Source: Paenibacillaceae bacterium UBA6304
GTDB lineage: Bacteria > Bacillota > Bacilli > Paenibacillales > Paenibacillaceae
Reading direction: 5' to 3'
Assembly: GCA_002439285.1 (NCBI GenBank)
Contig: DJTQ01000070.1
Coordinates: forward strand, 1 to 20,462
Length of the DNA stretch: 20,462 nt
Positions 1 to 6,936 of the stretch are shown one piece after another. The position numbers and the translations under genes were made by a program. Under the pieces are notes generated by a model. That model was given only the letters and a program-made list of their open reading frames with translations, had not been told where the DNA came from and searched no databases. Numbering within the stretch: the first letter of the stretch is position 1; every line of letters begins with the position of its first letter.

Positions 1-1
1 C

Positions 2-358
2 GGAGAAGCTGGCATCACGCTCTATATGGATGAGAATCATCACTATGATCTGTCTGTACGCAAAGACGAGGAGGGGTATAAGGTAATCGAGCGCCTGAAT
101 ATCGGGGATATCAAACCTGTCGAAAAGGAAGTGGACCTGGGAGGCGACAACCAAGCCACACTGCTGATACGAGCAAGTCAAGAGCGCTATAGCTTCCTTC
201 TTCAAGCCGACGGCAAGGAGATTCTCTTAGGCACGGCACAAACCAGATACCTGTCGTCTGAAGTTGCGGGAGGATTTACAGGCGTACTCATCGGTTTGTA
301 TGCTTGCGGGGAAGGTTCTTCGGCGGAGTTCTCACAATTCAAATGCGAGTATCTTTAA
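2..358 (+). CDS. C-terminal part of a GH43-type glycosidase (5' end outside window)
   Basis: This is the last 119 codons of a gene that begins before the window; the frame is open from base 2 to the TAA at 356-358. The visible protein aligns with the C-terminal end of the complete GH43 enzyme at 7175-8740. Both share a GEAG/GEEAG-(I/L)T-(L/V)YM start and a (Y/S)L-(S/A)-(S/T)-EVAGGFTGV motif near the end. In GH43 beta-xylosidases and arabinofuranosidases this region is the C-terminal concanavalin-like beta-sandwich that packs against the five-bladed propeller. The catalytic domain lies outside the window, so substrate and activity cannot be read here. The gene is complete at its 3' end, with no frameshift seen. 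The identification rests on the similarity to the other gene in this window. Confidence 0.8.
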   Translation, partial: GEAGITLYMDENHHYDLSVRKDEEGYKVIERLNIGDIKPVEKEVDLGGDNQATLLIRASQERYSFLLQADGKEILLGTAQTRYLSSEVAGGFTGVLIGLYACGEGSSAEFSQFKCEYL

Positions 359-417
359 TACTCCGGCTGGGGCTATAATTAGAAATAAATACTTATTGTT
401 CTCAGGAGGTGTTGCGA

Positions 418-1296
418 ATGCTATATCGTAAGCTGGGTAACACGGAAATAAACATTCCGGCTATAGGCCAAGGAACTTGGAAATTTGGGGAAGATCAGCA
501 GAAAGAAAAAGAGGAAATAGAAGCTTTGCGTTTTGGGATTAGAAATGGACTTACTCTTATAGATACTGCCGAAGAATATGCCGGGGGCGGGTCCGAGAGA
601 GTTGTTGGCCAAGCCATCCATGATATCAGAAATGATGTATTCCTTGTGACTAAAGTTTCGGCGAAAAACTGTTCTTACGAAGGTGTCCTTAGAGCGGCGG
701 AGGCAAGTTTAGAACGTTTAAAAACAGACCACATCGATTTATATTTGCAGCATTGGCCAAGCGAACAATATGAGGTTTCAGAGACCATGGCGGCTATGGC
801 TGAGTTAGTCAACAAGGGATTAATCAAATATGTGGGTGTGAGCAATTTTTCCATTCCATTAATGCAAGAAGCTCAACATCATTTAGGAAATGTACCCTTG
901 GTATGCAACCAATTACCTTACCATTTGAACGATAGAAGCATAGAGAATGAGATTGTACCCTTTGCTAAAAAGAATGAGATAACCATTATGGGTTATTCGC
1001 CATTTGGATTTGCTCCGCATGTATTTGGCGGGAAAGGCTTTCCTGAAGCGGGCTCTCCAGAAAGAAATATGTTAGACACCATCGGCGCCAAGTACGGCAA
1101 GACAGCCTATCAAGTGGCGATAAACTGGGTGTTAAGACAGCAAGGGTTAGTTACGATCCCAAAAGCAGCGAGCAAGGAACATATCGTTGATAATCTAAAT
1201 GCTCTAGGATGGGAATTAGACCAAGATGATATGAACCAGATTGAGAGTTACTTCCCGCTGTCAAAAGAGGAATCCGAGGAATCAGCTAACGGGTAA
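418..1296 (+). CDS. Aldo/keto reductase
   Basis: A 292-aa NAD(P)H-dependent oxidoreductase of the aldo/keto reductase superfamily, a cytoplasmic TIM barrel reducing carbonyls to alcohols; the substrate is unknown. The catalytic tetrad is visible: D49 (in LIDTAEEY), Y54, K79 (in VFLVTKV) and H112 (in LYLQHWP). The VGVSNFS segment and the C-terminal NWVLRQQGLVTIPKAAS cofactor-binding segment are typical. A GTG at 409 would add three residues, but it lies inside the AGGAGG ribosome binding site (404-409). The ATG at 418, 8 nt downstream of that site, is therefore the start. A TATAAT at 374-379 is a possible -10 box, with no convincing -35. The gene follows the GH43 end by 59 bp and may be cotranscribed with it. 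It ends at a strong hairpin (1308-1361). Confidence 0.93.
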   Translation: MLYRKLGNTEINIPAIGQGTWKFGEDQQKEKEEIEALRFGIRNGLTLIDTAEEYAGGGSERVVGQAIHDIRNDVFLVTKVSAKNCSYEGVLRAAEASLERLKTDHIDLYLQHWPSEQYEVSETMAAMAELVNKGLIKYVGVSNFSIPLMQEAQHHLGNVPLVCNQLPYHLNDRSIENEIVPFAKKNEITIMGYSPFGFAPHVFGGKGFPEAGSPERNMLDTIGAKYGKTAYQVAINWVLRQQGLVTIPKAASKEHIVDNLNALGWELDQDDMNQIESYFPLSKEESEESANG

Positions 1297-1307
1297 CGAT
1301 CGTTCAG

Positions 1308-1361
1308 AGGGGGGTGTCCCAAAAGTCATCGTAGTGTAGGTGGCTGAAGGACACCCCCTTT
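1308..1361. terminator. Strong hairpin after the aldo/keto reductase gene, probable terminator
   Basis: A perfect 10-bp GC-rich stem, GGGGGTGTCC (1310-1319) pairing with GGACACCCCC (1349-1358), encloses a 29-nt loop and is followed by TTT. It begins 12 bp after the stop codon of the reductase. The arms, continuing inward as CAAAAGTCAT, resemble terminal inverted repeats of some insertion sequences. It could therefore be a terminator derived from a mobile-element remnant. Terminator function is inferred; the T-run is short. Confidence 0.55.
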
Positions 1362-1433
1362 CTCCTGACCAAGCTTACTCCACTTTCACCATGTTGCTCT
1401 CCTCCCTAGGCTCACCAGACCACTTATGAAGAT

Positions 1434-1618
1434 TAACTGGAAAACCTACAGTTATTTCGCGCGGTAGGCCAGGCCCGGACTAACTAACTGGAAATCCTAC
1501 AGTTAATTTAGGCACTTGCTGCGGAAAGAGCGGATAGGATAAGTATTAACTGTAGGAAATACAGTTAATTCTCCAGAACGACCGGATTCACGGTAATTAA
1601 GTGTAGGTATTACAGTTA
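1434..1618. repeat. Four 21-bp near-palindromic repeats in mirror arrangement
   Basis: Four 21-bp units lie at 1434-1454, 1485-1505, 1547-1567 and 1598-1618. Units 3 and 4 as written, and units 1 and 2 as reverse complements, share the pattern TAACTGTAGG, then W-W-W-T, then M, then CAGTTA; unit 4 has one change (TAAGTG). Starts are 51, 62 and 51 bp apart, so the array is exactly symmetric about position 1526. The spacers (30, 41 and 30 bp) show no obvious similarity. Each unit has TAACTG/CAGTTA arms. Unit 3 can form a 10-bp stem (ATTAACTGTA/TACAGTTAAT) with a GGAAA loop. The array fills the gap between two convergent genes. No protein-coding signal was seen in the rest of 1297-1663. Function unknown: extragenic repeat family, terminator cluster or protein-binding array are all possible. 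Confidence 0.85.
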
Positions 1619-1663
1619 AGTTGCTCCCAACAGCCACATCTGTCGATCCCAACTGCCCCACTC

Positions 1664-2470
1664 CTATCGATCCGAGCGGTGAATGTATGAAGTTAAATCA
1701 CTCTTGTCCGCCTTGATACCTTGTCTCATCCTGGCGAACCTCTCGCCCGCGGCCTTGGCTTGCTCCAGCAATTCGGTTGCATCATCCAGAGGTTTATAGC
1801 CGATGAGTCCCTCCAAATAATCAATATTATAATAATTGTCGCTGTTCGCGGAGGTGCCGTATAAATTTAAATATTTGATCTCTGCATCCGCCTCAATGCA
1901 GCAAACGATCAGTTGCAGCATATCGCGTTCCGAAATCCAAATATGCCCCGCTCGCTCCGAATGAGGGCGGTCATCCCCCGGAAAATTACCGATACGAATA
2001 TTAATGGACGATAGTTTCCCTTGGTCAGAGTACAATCGCCCCAGCAGCTCAATATAACATTTGCTTAGCCCGTAAAAGCTGTCCGGACGATAGGGATCCA
2101 TCGGGTCCGGTTTCTCATCGACTTTATAATAGCCGGTCGCATGATTGGAACTGGCAAATATCACGCGCCGCACGCCATTTTGCGCCGCTGCCTCCAATAA
2201 TTTGTATGCACCGCTTACATTCCCCGATAACACTTTTCCAAGGAAATCTTCGTTCTCTTGGATCCATGCGAAATGAAGAACCGTGTCGACTCCCTGGGTC
2301 AATTCCAGCAACCGCAATTCATCGGCAATGTCCATTTTCACGATTCCTTGTCCTTCATTCGCCTCAATATCCGCCCCGATCACAGTATATCGGCCGTCTT
2401 TCTTCAGTCCTTCGTAGATTACGTTTCCGATTCTCCCGGATGCTCCCGTCAGCAACAACTTCCTGCTCAT
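1664..2470 (-). CDS. NAD-dependent epimerase/dehydratase-family protein, uronate dehydrogenase-like
   Basis: A 268-aa extended short-chain dehydrogenase. It has an N-terminal nucleotide-binding GASGRIG motif (residues 9-15), an acidic residue after beta-2 (D34, favouring NAD over NADP), SSNH (107-110) and the catalytic Y133-x3-K137 (YGLSK). The SSNHATGYY, YRPDSFYGLSK and RIGNFP blocks and the length match the uronate dehydrogenase group, which oxidises D-galacturonate or D-glucuronate to aldarolactones. A different sugar substrate remains possible, because the segment after RIGNF differs from what I recall of characterised enzymes. The start is supported by AAAGGGG 10 nt upstream. It is a monocistronic minus-strand gene, convergent with the reductase. 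A uronate role would fit a genome region devoted to plant polysaccharides, but no partner gene of the oxidative uronate pathway is visible. Confidence 0.8.
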   Translation of the reverse strand: MSRKLLLTGASGRIGNVIYEGLKKDGRYTVIGADIEANEGQGIVKMDIADELRLLELTQGVDTVLHFAWIQENEDFLGKVLSGNVSGAYKLLEAAAQNGVRRVIFASSNHATGYYKVDEKPDPMDPYRPDSFYGLSKCYIELLGRLYSDQGKLSSINIRIGNFPGDDRPHSERAGHIWISERDMLQLIVCCIEADAEIKYLNLYGTSANSDNYYNIDYLEGLIGYKPLDDATELLEQAKAAGERFARMRQGIKADKSDLTSYIHRSDR

Positions 2471-2608
2471 TGATTACCAACCCCTTTGTTGACTAATGGT
2501 ATGCCTTCAAAGTTTCATGCCTTCGCTCGTCGTTGTAAATTATTTACCCGCTTGAAAGGCAATATACTTGCGAACTGCTATGTAAAGTTGCATCATTTCA
2601 TCCTAAAT

Positions 2609-2638
2609 AAAAAAGCAACTTATCCGCAGATAAGCCGC
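2609..2638 (-). terminator. Rho-independent terminator of the small minus-strand gene
   Basis: On the minus strand the sequence forms a 10-bp stem (GCGGCTTATC with GATAAGTTGC, two G-U pairs) with a TGCG loop, followed directly by six T. It starts 27 nt after the TAA of the gene at 2665-2973. Confidence 0.85.
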
Positions 2639-2664
2639 TCTTCCCACTCGTCGTTCCTAACTCA

Positions 2665-2973
2665 TTAACCTTCCACGATATCCGCCCGAAGATCAGTTGC
2701 AATTTCCATCATAAGGGGCACGATTTCTTGATGAGAGATGGCTACATACAATTCCCCCATATAGTGTCTGAATGGAATAAGGGCTTCTCCATATTGCCAC
2801 ATAAAGAAATCCCCTTTTATAGACATCGTGCTCTCCTCCCCTTTCACAGTCAGCACCGTCTGATATGTGAAATCCGCCTTGGATGAAAAGTAATCCTGGC
2901 ATTCTTCCAATGAAATTTCTTGATCGGTAGCGTCCGGATGCATAGATCTCGTAATTCGAAAACGTTGATTCAT
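2665..2973 (-). CDS. Small protein of unknown function (102 aa)
   Basis: I do not recognise this family. The 102-aa product has no membrane segment or signal peptide, is acidic overall, and looks like a compact alpha/beta cytoplasmic protein. It has a beta-rich centre (FTYQTVLTVKGEESTMSIKGDFFMW) and a C-terminal helix. An upstream in-frame ATG at 3040-3042 would add 23 residues. The ATG at 2971-2973 is preferred because GGAGG lies 6 nt before it and the added residues look like non-coding sequence. A TTGACA at 3037-3042, 17 bp before a weak TAAGGT, may be its promoter. Its own strong terminator follows (2609-2638), so it is probably transcribed alone. Confidence 0.7.
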   Translation of the reverse strand: MNQRFRITRSMHPDATDQEISLEECQDYFSSKADFTYQTVLTVKGEESTMSIKGDFFMWQYGEALIPFRHYMGELYVAISHQEIVPLMMEIATDLRADIVEG

Positions 2974-3097
2974 AAGTATCCTCCAACAATTAAATTGACC
3001 TTGTATCCCCATTACCTTAATCCTTGAGCAGATCTCTGTCAATTCATGTTGGAGGGCTCTGTCTCCTGCTGGGTAATTCCCGCCTGCGATAGGATCG

Positions 3098-3748
3098 TTA
3101 ATTTAAGACGTCCTTCATAAACCGCTCCAGCCCGGACACCTCGGTAATATTCCGGTTGCACTTGGCGCTGTCGATGCACATATAATTCCCGACCCGTCCG
3201 AAATGATCCAGAGCCGATCCGGACTTAACTTTCGTCTGGGCAGTTACGAAGGCAATCTCCTCATGCTTGTTGCAGAGGCAGCAGACCCCCTTTTTATTCG
3301 TCGGACTGAACCGCCCCTTTAGGCCCGTTATCTTCCCGTCTAAGTTGTAGACGATAAAGAGTTTATTGCTTGAAATATCGGTCCAGCCGATATAGGTCAG
3401 GAACCGGAAATCGAGCTCGGCCAGCGGCGGGAGCTTCAACTTTTTAATTTTTGGAAAGAGCTTCTTCAATTGCTGTTCGGTCACCTGTTCAAAGGGTGTG
3501 ACGTACTCCTCCAGCTCGCTCAGATAAGCTTGGAATTCCTCGGCACGGTTCAACGCCGGAATCCGATCGAAGAATTGTTTCTGCTCCTCTGTCGCAGCCG
3601 GGAACATCTCCATGACTCGGGTCCATGTTGTGTGCCGGGTGGCGGATATCACTTTCTGATCGGCAGTGGTCTTGATATGATGATCGAGACGCCCCACCAG
3701 GCGCTTGATTAAATTGAACTCGTGGTTTCTCATAAATGGCGTTAGCAT
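3098..3748 (-). CDS. Elongation factor G-binding protein, FusB/FusC family
   Basis: A 216-aa protein of FusB-like length. FusB-type proteins bind EF-G on the ribosome and release it when it is trapped by fusidic acid. The N-terminal half is helical (residues 1-100). The C-terminal half carries the treble-clef-like zinc site: C156-CL-C159 (in GVCCLCNKHEE) and GNYMCIDSAKCNRNIT, with C191 and C197 and nearby H182. The GRFSPTNKKG stretch before the first cysteines is also typical. A GGAGGAG site 6 nt upstream supports the ATG at 3746-3748. A promoter is visible at 3828-3856. No mobile element flanks it, so this looks like a resident chromosomal member. Whether it protects against fusidic acid or has a housekeeping EF-G role cannot be read from the sequence. 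Confidence 0.88.
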   Translation of the reverse strand: MLTPFMRNHEFNLIKRLVGRLDHHIKTTADQKVISATRHTTWTRVMEMFPAATEEQKQFFDRIPALNRAEEFQAYLSELEEYVTPFEQVTEQQLKKLFPKIKKLKLPPLAELDFRFLTYIGWTDISSNKLFIVYNLDGKITGLKGRFSPTNKKGVCCLCNKHEEIAFVTAQTKVKSGSALDHFGRVGNYMCIDSAKCNRNITEVSGLERFMKDVLN

Positions 3749-3827
3749 TTGTTCTCCTCCTCATTCCACCAAAAAAACGAAATACTTCAAATCTACCTTC
3801 TCATATTTTAAAATGTGCACGAAGCAA

Positions 3828-3856
3828 TTTATAGGTAAACATCCACTTAGAATCAA
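3828..3856 (-). promoter_or_regulatory. Probable SigA promoter of the FusB-family gene
   Basis: On the minus strand, TTGATT (3851-3856) is separated by exactly 17 bp from TATAAA (3828-3833). This places transcription start near 3821 and gives a leader of roughly 70 nt before the ATG at 3748. Confidence 0.55.
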
Positions 3857-3869
3857 TGATGGCATATAG

Positions 3870-3902
3870 AAAAACACCGATGAAGAAAAACTTCATCAGT
3901 GT
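3870..3902 (-). terminator. Rho-independent terminator after the CD3324-type gene
   Basis: On the minus strand, a 12-bp stem (ACACTGATGAAG with CTTCATCGGTGT, one U-G pair) and a TTTTT loop are followed by TTTT. It lies 14 nt past the stop of the gene at 3917-4186. Confidence 0.85.
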
Positions 3903-3916
3903 CAGCAGTCCATTTC

Positions 3917-4186
3917 TTATTTATTTCCTGAATAGACAATTTTCTTAATCGTTTCAGTGGAGAGAAAATACTCCTTAGCAAGCTGCTCGATCTTGACATT
4001 ATTCCTAAAATCGCATCTAATCGCGGCATTCCGGCGATCCAACCATCGTCTACTGCCGCTCTTGCTTCCCCATTGATGATATTCCATCTCCGGTTTGGGA
4101 ATATAGATGGTTTCGCCCTGAATATACTGTTGAATCTCTAGGATTAGCTTTTCGGGTAATACTTTCTTGGCATTCGTATATTTCAA
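3917..4186 (-). CDS. CD3324-family helix-turn-helix protein
   Basis: An 89-aa protein matching the small CD3324 family of Firmicutes. The N-terminal block NAKKVLPEKLILEIQQYIQGE-x-IYIPK is characteristic. The C-terminal part (about residues 50-88, with IEQLAKEYFLSTETIKKIV) is a Mor/sigma-like helix-turn-helix. Such proteins are presumed DNA-binding regulators, with no known target. The start is TTG (4184-4186), with AAGGAG 9 nt upstream. The next downstream ATG falls inside the conserved region, so TTG is preferred. It is followed by its own terminator. An extended -10 promoter (4376-4384) and a possible short ORF (4253-4348) lie upstream. Confidence 0.85.
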   Translation of the reverse strand: MKYTNAKKVLPEKLILEIQQYIQGETIYIPKPEMEYHQWGSKSGSRRWLDRRNAAIRCDFRNNVKIEQLAKEYFLSTETIKKIVYSGNK

Positions 4187-4252
4187 CTTGCTTCACTCCT
4201 TATTGTGATTCATAAGGTGCAAAGCCAAAATATTAGAAAAGCTTATTAAGCG

Positions 4253-4348
4253 TTAGATTAAAATTAAGCCCCATGCAAAGTAACGCTTTTCCGATACTGG
4301 CTCTGCATGAGTGAAAGAAGTCACAGACAATCCTAACGGATTCTCCAT
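4253..4348 (-). CDS. Possible 31-aa leader ORF
   Basis: A short ORF starts at ATG 4346-4348 and ends at TAA 4253-4255. A purine run (AGGGGG) lies 10 nt before the start. The product begins MENPLGLSVT and ends FAWGLILI. It lies between an extended -10 promoter and the CD3324-type gene, 66 nt before that gene's start, so it would be in the mRNA leader. It could be a real small protein, part of a dispersed intergenic repeat, or chance. I do not recognise it. Confidence 0.25.
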   Translation of the reverse strand: MENPLGLSVTSFTHAEPVSEKRYFAWGLILI

Positions 4349-4375
4349 CAGTAATGCACCCCCTATACTTTTTCC

Positions 4376-4384
4376 AGTATACCA
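4376..4384 (-). promoter_or_regulatory. Extended -10 promoter element upstream of the CD3324-type gene
   Basis: On the minus strand TGG-TATACT (4384 to 4376) is an extended -10 (TGn plus a near-consensus hexamer). No good -35 lies 17 bp upstream, which is tolerable for extended -10 promoters. It sits just outside the 3' end of the lactone oxidase gene. Confidence 0.4.
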
Positions 4385-4399
4385 TATAATCAGATGAAT

Positions 4400-5746
4400 T
4401 CACCCTTGCCCATGCTCCCCGTCGCTCAGTTGCAGCATTTCTGCCAAGTAAGGATTCAAGAATACGCCCGAAGGATCAAGCTCTTGCCTGAGGCGAAGAA
4501 AGGCATCCCACTTCGGATATACCGAACGGAGCTGCTCCGCGCACATCGTGTGCATTTTGCCCCAGTGCGGTCTTCCGCCATGCCGTCTGCAGATCTCCTC
4601 TACTTTGGAAAAATAGTCGGCATACTCCATCCCCCGGTACATATGTACAGCGATATAGGCAGAATCACGTCCCGTCGCCGGACTGAGCCATAAATCGTCT
4701 CCCTGTACATAGCGGCATTCGATGGGAAAATGAACGGGGAATTGGTAACGATTCACCATATCACGTATTTCCTCCAGTACGATTCGCATGCGATCCGCCG
4801 GTACGCTGTATTCTACTTCGTTAAACCGAACGAGCCGCGGCGTCGCGAAAATGCGGTGACTATACCCCACTTCCTGTACATCCGGCACGCCCGCTGCCGA
4901 TAACCGGCTGATCGGCTTACAAAGACGCGGAATGAAACGGCAGCACTCCGACAAAACCCAGAACAGCACATTCTCCATCAGCAATATTTTCCAATAACCC
5001 CACCGACTTGGCTTTCCGGGGACCTCATCCGTCATATTAGTCAGTTTGATTTGAGTGACATCCGTATAAGGGAACCAGTAAAATTCAAAATGACGATTCT
5101 CCTGCTTGAATAGATCAAGCTGCTCAAGACACTCCGAGAAGGCTATTTTGCGGCTCGTATAGCGAAGCGCGTACGAAGGTACAATACGTAGCTTCACCTT
5201 CACGATAATTCCAAACAGCCCCAATGAAACCTGCATCGCCCGAAAAAGCCCTTCGTCCTGCTCGGCTGAACATTCGAGAATTTCTCCTGTCGCTGTCACC
5301 ACCGTCAAGCCTACCGCTTGCGTTGCGAGGCTCCCGAAGCGCTCTCCCGTACCATGTGTTCCCGTACTGATCGCTCCCGCAATGGATTGCGCATTAATAT
5401 CGCCTAGATTCTCTTGCGCAACCCCACAGGCATGCAATTCTTCCCCGAGTCGGTCCAATTTCGTTCCGCCCCAGACTTCAGCAATACCCTTCTCCCGATC
5501 AACCCCAATCACGCCCTGCAATTGATCCAAGGAGACTAATACATCGTCGGTCTGGACGAGCCTCGTAAATGAATGTCCGGATCCGACGACACGCAGTTTC
5601 CGCCCTTCGGCGGCACAGGTCTTAACAACTTCGACCACTTCTTCTATACTGGTTGGGTATACGATGCTCTTCGGCAGTCCGCGTACTAGTCCCGACCAAT
5701 TTCTCCATTCTTTCTTATTCCGTTCGTTCAAATTTATAGATAACAT
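4400..5746 (-). CDS. FAD-linked oxidoreductase, D-arabinono-1,4-lactone oxidase type
   Basis: A 448-aa cytoplasmic flavoprotein of the VAO/PCMH fold. The FAD domain spans about residues 20-195, with VGSGHSF (H58 at the position used for covalent 8-alpha-histidyl FAD) and the GDINAQSIAGAISTGTHGTG stretch (115-134). The C-terminal ALO domain shows FEFYWFPYTD (220-229), FPIECRYV (340-347), RPHWGKMH (392-399) and the tail LDPSGVFLNPYL. Relatives oxidise sugar-1,4-lactones or alditols, reducing O2 or another acceptor. The exact substrate is not readable. The start has GGAG 7 nt upstream and overlaps the 3' end of the preceding PLP-enzyme gene by 13 nt, so the two are translationally coupled. This pairing suggests one pathway. 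Confidence 0.9.
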   Translation of the reverse strand: MLSINLNERNKKEWRNWSGLVRGLPKSIVYPTSIEEVVEVVKTCAAEGRKLRVVGSGHSFTRLVQTDDVLVSLDQLQGVIGVDREKGIAEVWGGTKLDRLGEELHACGVAQENLGDINAQSIAGAISTGTHGTGERFGSLATQAVGLTVVTATGEILECSAEQDEGLFRAMQVSLGLFGIIVKVKLRIVPSYALRYTSRKIAFSECLEQLDLFKQENRHFEFYWFPYTDVTQIKLTNMTDEVPGKPSRWGYWKILLMENVLFWVLSECCRFIPRLCKPISRLSAAGVPDVQEVGYSHRIFATPRLVRFNEVEYSVPADRMRIVLEEIRDMVNRYQFPVHFPIECRYVQGDDLWLSPATGRDSAYIAVHMYRGMEYADYFSKVEEICRRHGGRPHWGKMHTMCAEQLRSVYPKWDAFLRLRQELDPSGVFLNPYLAEMLQLSDGEHGQG

Positions 5747-6927
5747 AGCCCATCTCCACGATATGTCGTTGTCTTGCCAACGATACTGCTATTCGAAATG
5801 TAGTAGAGGTGCGTGAATCTTTCGCATAATTCTCCTGCTTTGCTATGACGCATATAGATCGGATCGCCGAGTTTCAGTTGTTCCGGCCCGTTGTAGCGAA
5901 TCGGCGTCTGGACTTCGCCTGCCCCTTCCATCGCAAGAAGTGCCGCACCTTGCGGCAGGTATGGGCGCGGTAGTTTGTCGTTGCCTGCAGCTCCTGAAGC
6001 CGAGTAACCGCCGCCTAAGCAAGTGAAGAGATCGCTGCGCGGCTGACGCACGATCTCGATTGCATATCCTGCGGCGGGAAGTAACGTGAAGTCCCGGTAG
6101 TGGTCAAACAGACCGGGCGAATAGAACCCGGAGCCGGCCGTGACCTCGGTGACGACCTGCTCCACGCTGCTGGTATGAAGACTCCCCGTACCACCTGCAT
6201 TCACGAACCGGAGCGGAGGAAGACCCATGCAGTCGATCGCTGCGACCAGTTCCGCCCGCCGGACGGCGGCTTCACGGATCGAGCGGCGCTTGAGTAACCG
6301 CACGATGGCGTTCTTCAGCGCCTGTCTCGGCACCCGGTCGCCTAAGCCCGCAATTTGCGCTTCGTAACCCATGAGCCCCTCGAGCACGACGTGCCTCGAT
6401 CGAGCGATGCGCTGGATAAGGTCCAGCGCCGCATCCGTGGAGCGTATAGGCGAACGCCATACGCCGAAATGCAACCCCGGGACATCCATCGACAAATCGA
6501 TGTCCACACAGAGCGGCAGCACCACGCCGTACTTGGCGGCTGCCGCTTCCGCCTGCTCGACATGGCTCTCGCAGTCGACCATCAGCGTGATGTGGCTACC
6601 ACCCTCACGCTGATGCCTGGCGACGGACGCGAGCAGGCTTACGTCCACCGCCGGGTAACCCATCAGCAAGTCGGTGAATCCTTGCTGCGCCAGATAAAGC
6701 GCTTCCGGCACGGTGTAGCACATGATCCCCTGAAACTGCGAATTTGCCTGCAGAATCCGCCACAGCACATCAACCGAACGGATCGATTTACTCGCAATGC
6801 GGATCTTCTTCCCATTGGCCCGCTGAAGAATGCTCTGAATATTCTGCTGCAGCATATCCAAATCAACGAAGGCAAAAGGCATCGGAAGCCCGGCGCAAAC
6901 TTCTTTATAGTAACGATAATCGCGCAG
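5734..6927 (-). CDS. PLP-dependent amino acid deaminase/aldolase (D-threonine aldolase-like), CTG start
   Basis: A 397-aa fold-type III PLP enzyme. The N-terminal alanine-racemase-like barrel carries the PLP lysine in IASKSIRS (K47). The C-terminal D-serine-dehydratase-like domain shows GDPIYMRHSKAGELCERF, with H361 and C368 as possible metal ligands, and ends TYRGDGLCYL. Relatives cleave or deaminate D-amino acids such as D-threonine or D-serine. Start: the first in-frame ATG (6880-6882) has no ribosome binding site. Fifteen codons upstream, after an in-frame TAA, a CTG (6925-6927) lies 9 nt after AAAGGAGG. The added residues LRDYRYYKEVCAGLP look like the tyrosine/arginine-rich start of homologues. 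The gene is visibly richer in G+C than its neighbours. It overlaps the following lactone oxidase gene by 13 nt. Confidence 0.85.
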   Translation of the reverse strand: MRDYRYYKEVCAGLPMPFAFVDLDMLQQNIQSILQRANGKKIRIASKSIRSVDVLWRILQANSQFQGIMCYTVPEALYLAQQGFTDLLMGYPAVDVSLLASVARHQREGGSHITLMVDCESHVEQAEAAAAKYGVVLPLCVDIDLSMDVPGLHFGVWRSPIRSTDAALDLIQRIARSRHVVLEGLMGYEAQIAGLGDRVPRQALKNAIVRLLKRRSIREAAVRRAELVAAIDCMGLPPLRFVNAGGTGSLHTSSVEQVVTEVTAGSGFYSPGLFDHYRDFTLLPAAGYAIEIVRQPRSDLFTCLGGGYSASGAAGNDKLPRPYLPQGAALLAMEGAGEVQTPIRYNGPEQLKLGDPIYMRHSKAGELCERFTHLYYISNSSIVGKTTTYRGDGLCYL

Positions 6928-6936
6928 TTAACTCGT

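Noticed and set aside
348..364. GAGTAT/ATACTC inverted repeat around the GH43 stop codon
   Set aside because: A 6-bp AT-rich stem with no T-run after it; not a convincing terminator.
1375..1392. Five-codon minus-strand ORF (MVKVE) with a strong GGAGGAG site
   Set aside because: Too short to call a gene; it could be the start of a decayed gene, but nothing recognisable follows.
1434..1618. CRISPR-like look of 21-bp repeats with 30-41 bp spacers
   Set aside because: The repeats change orientation in the middle, differ from each other, number only four, and no cas genes are visible.
3040..3042. Upstream ATG giving a 125-aa version of the small unknown protein
   Set aside because: It lacks a ribosome binding site, while the ATG at 2971-2973 has GGAGG at ideal spacing.
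4187..4399. Possible riboswitch between the CD3324-type and lactone oxidase genes
   Set aside because: Only a short CATGCA/TGCATG pairing was found; no known riboswitch core could be recognised.
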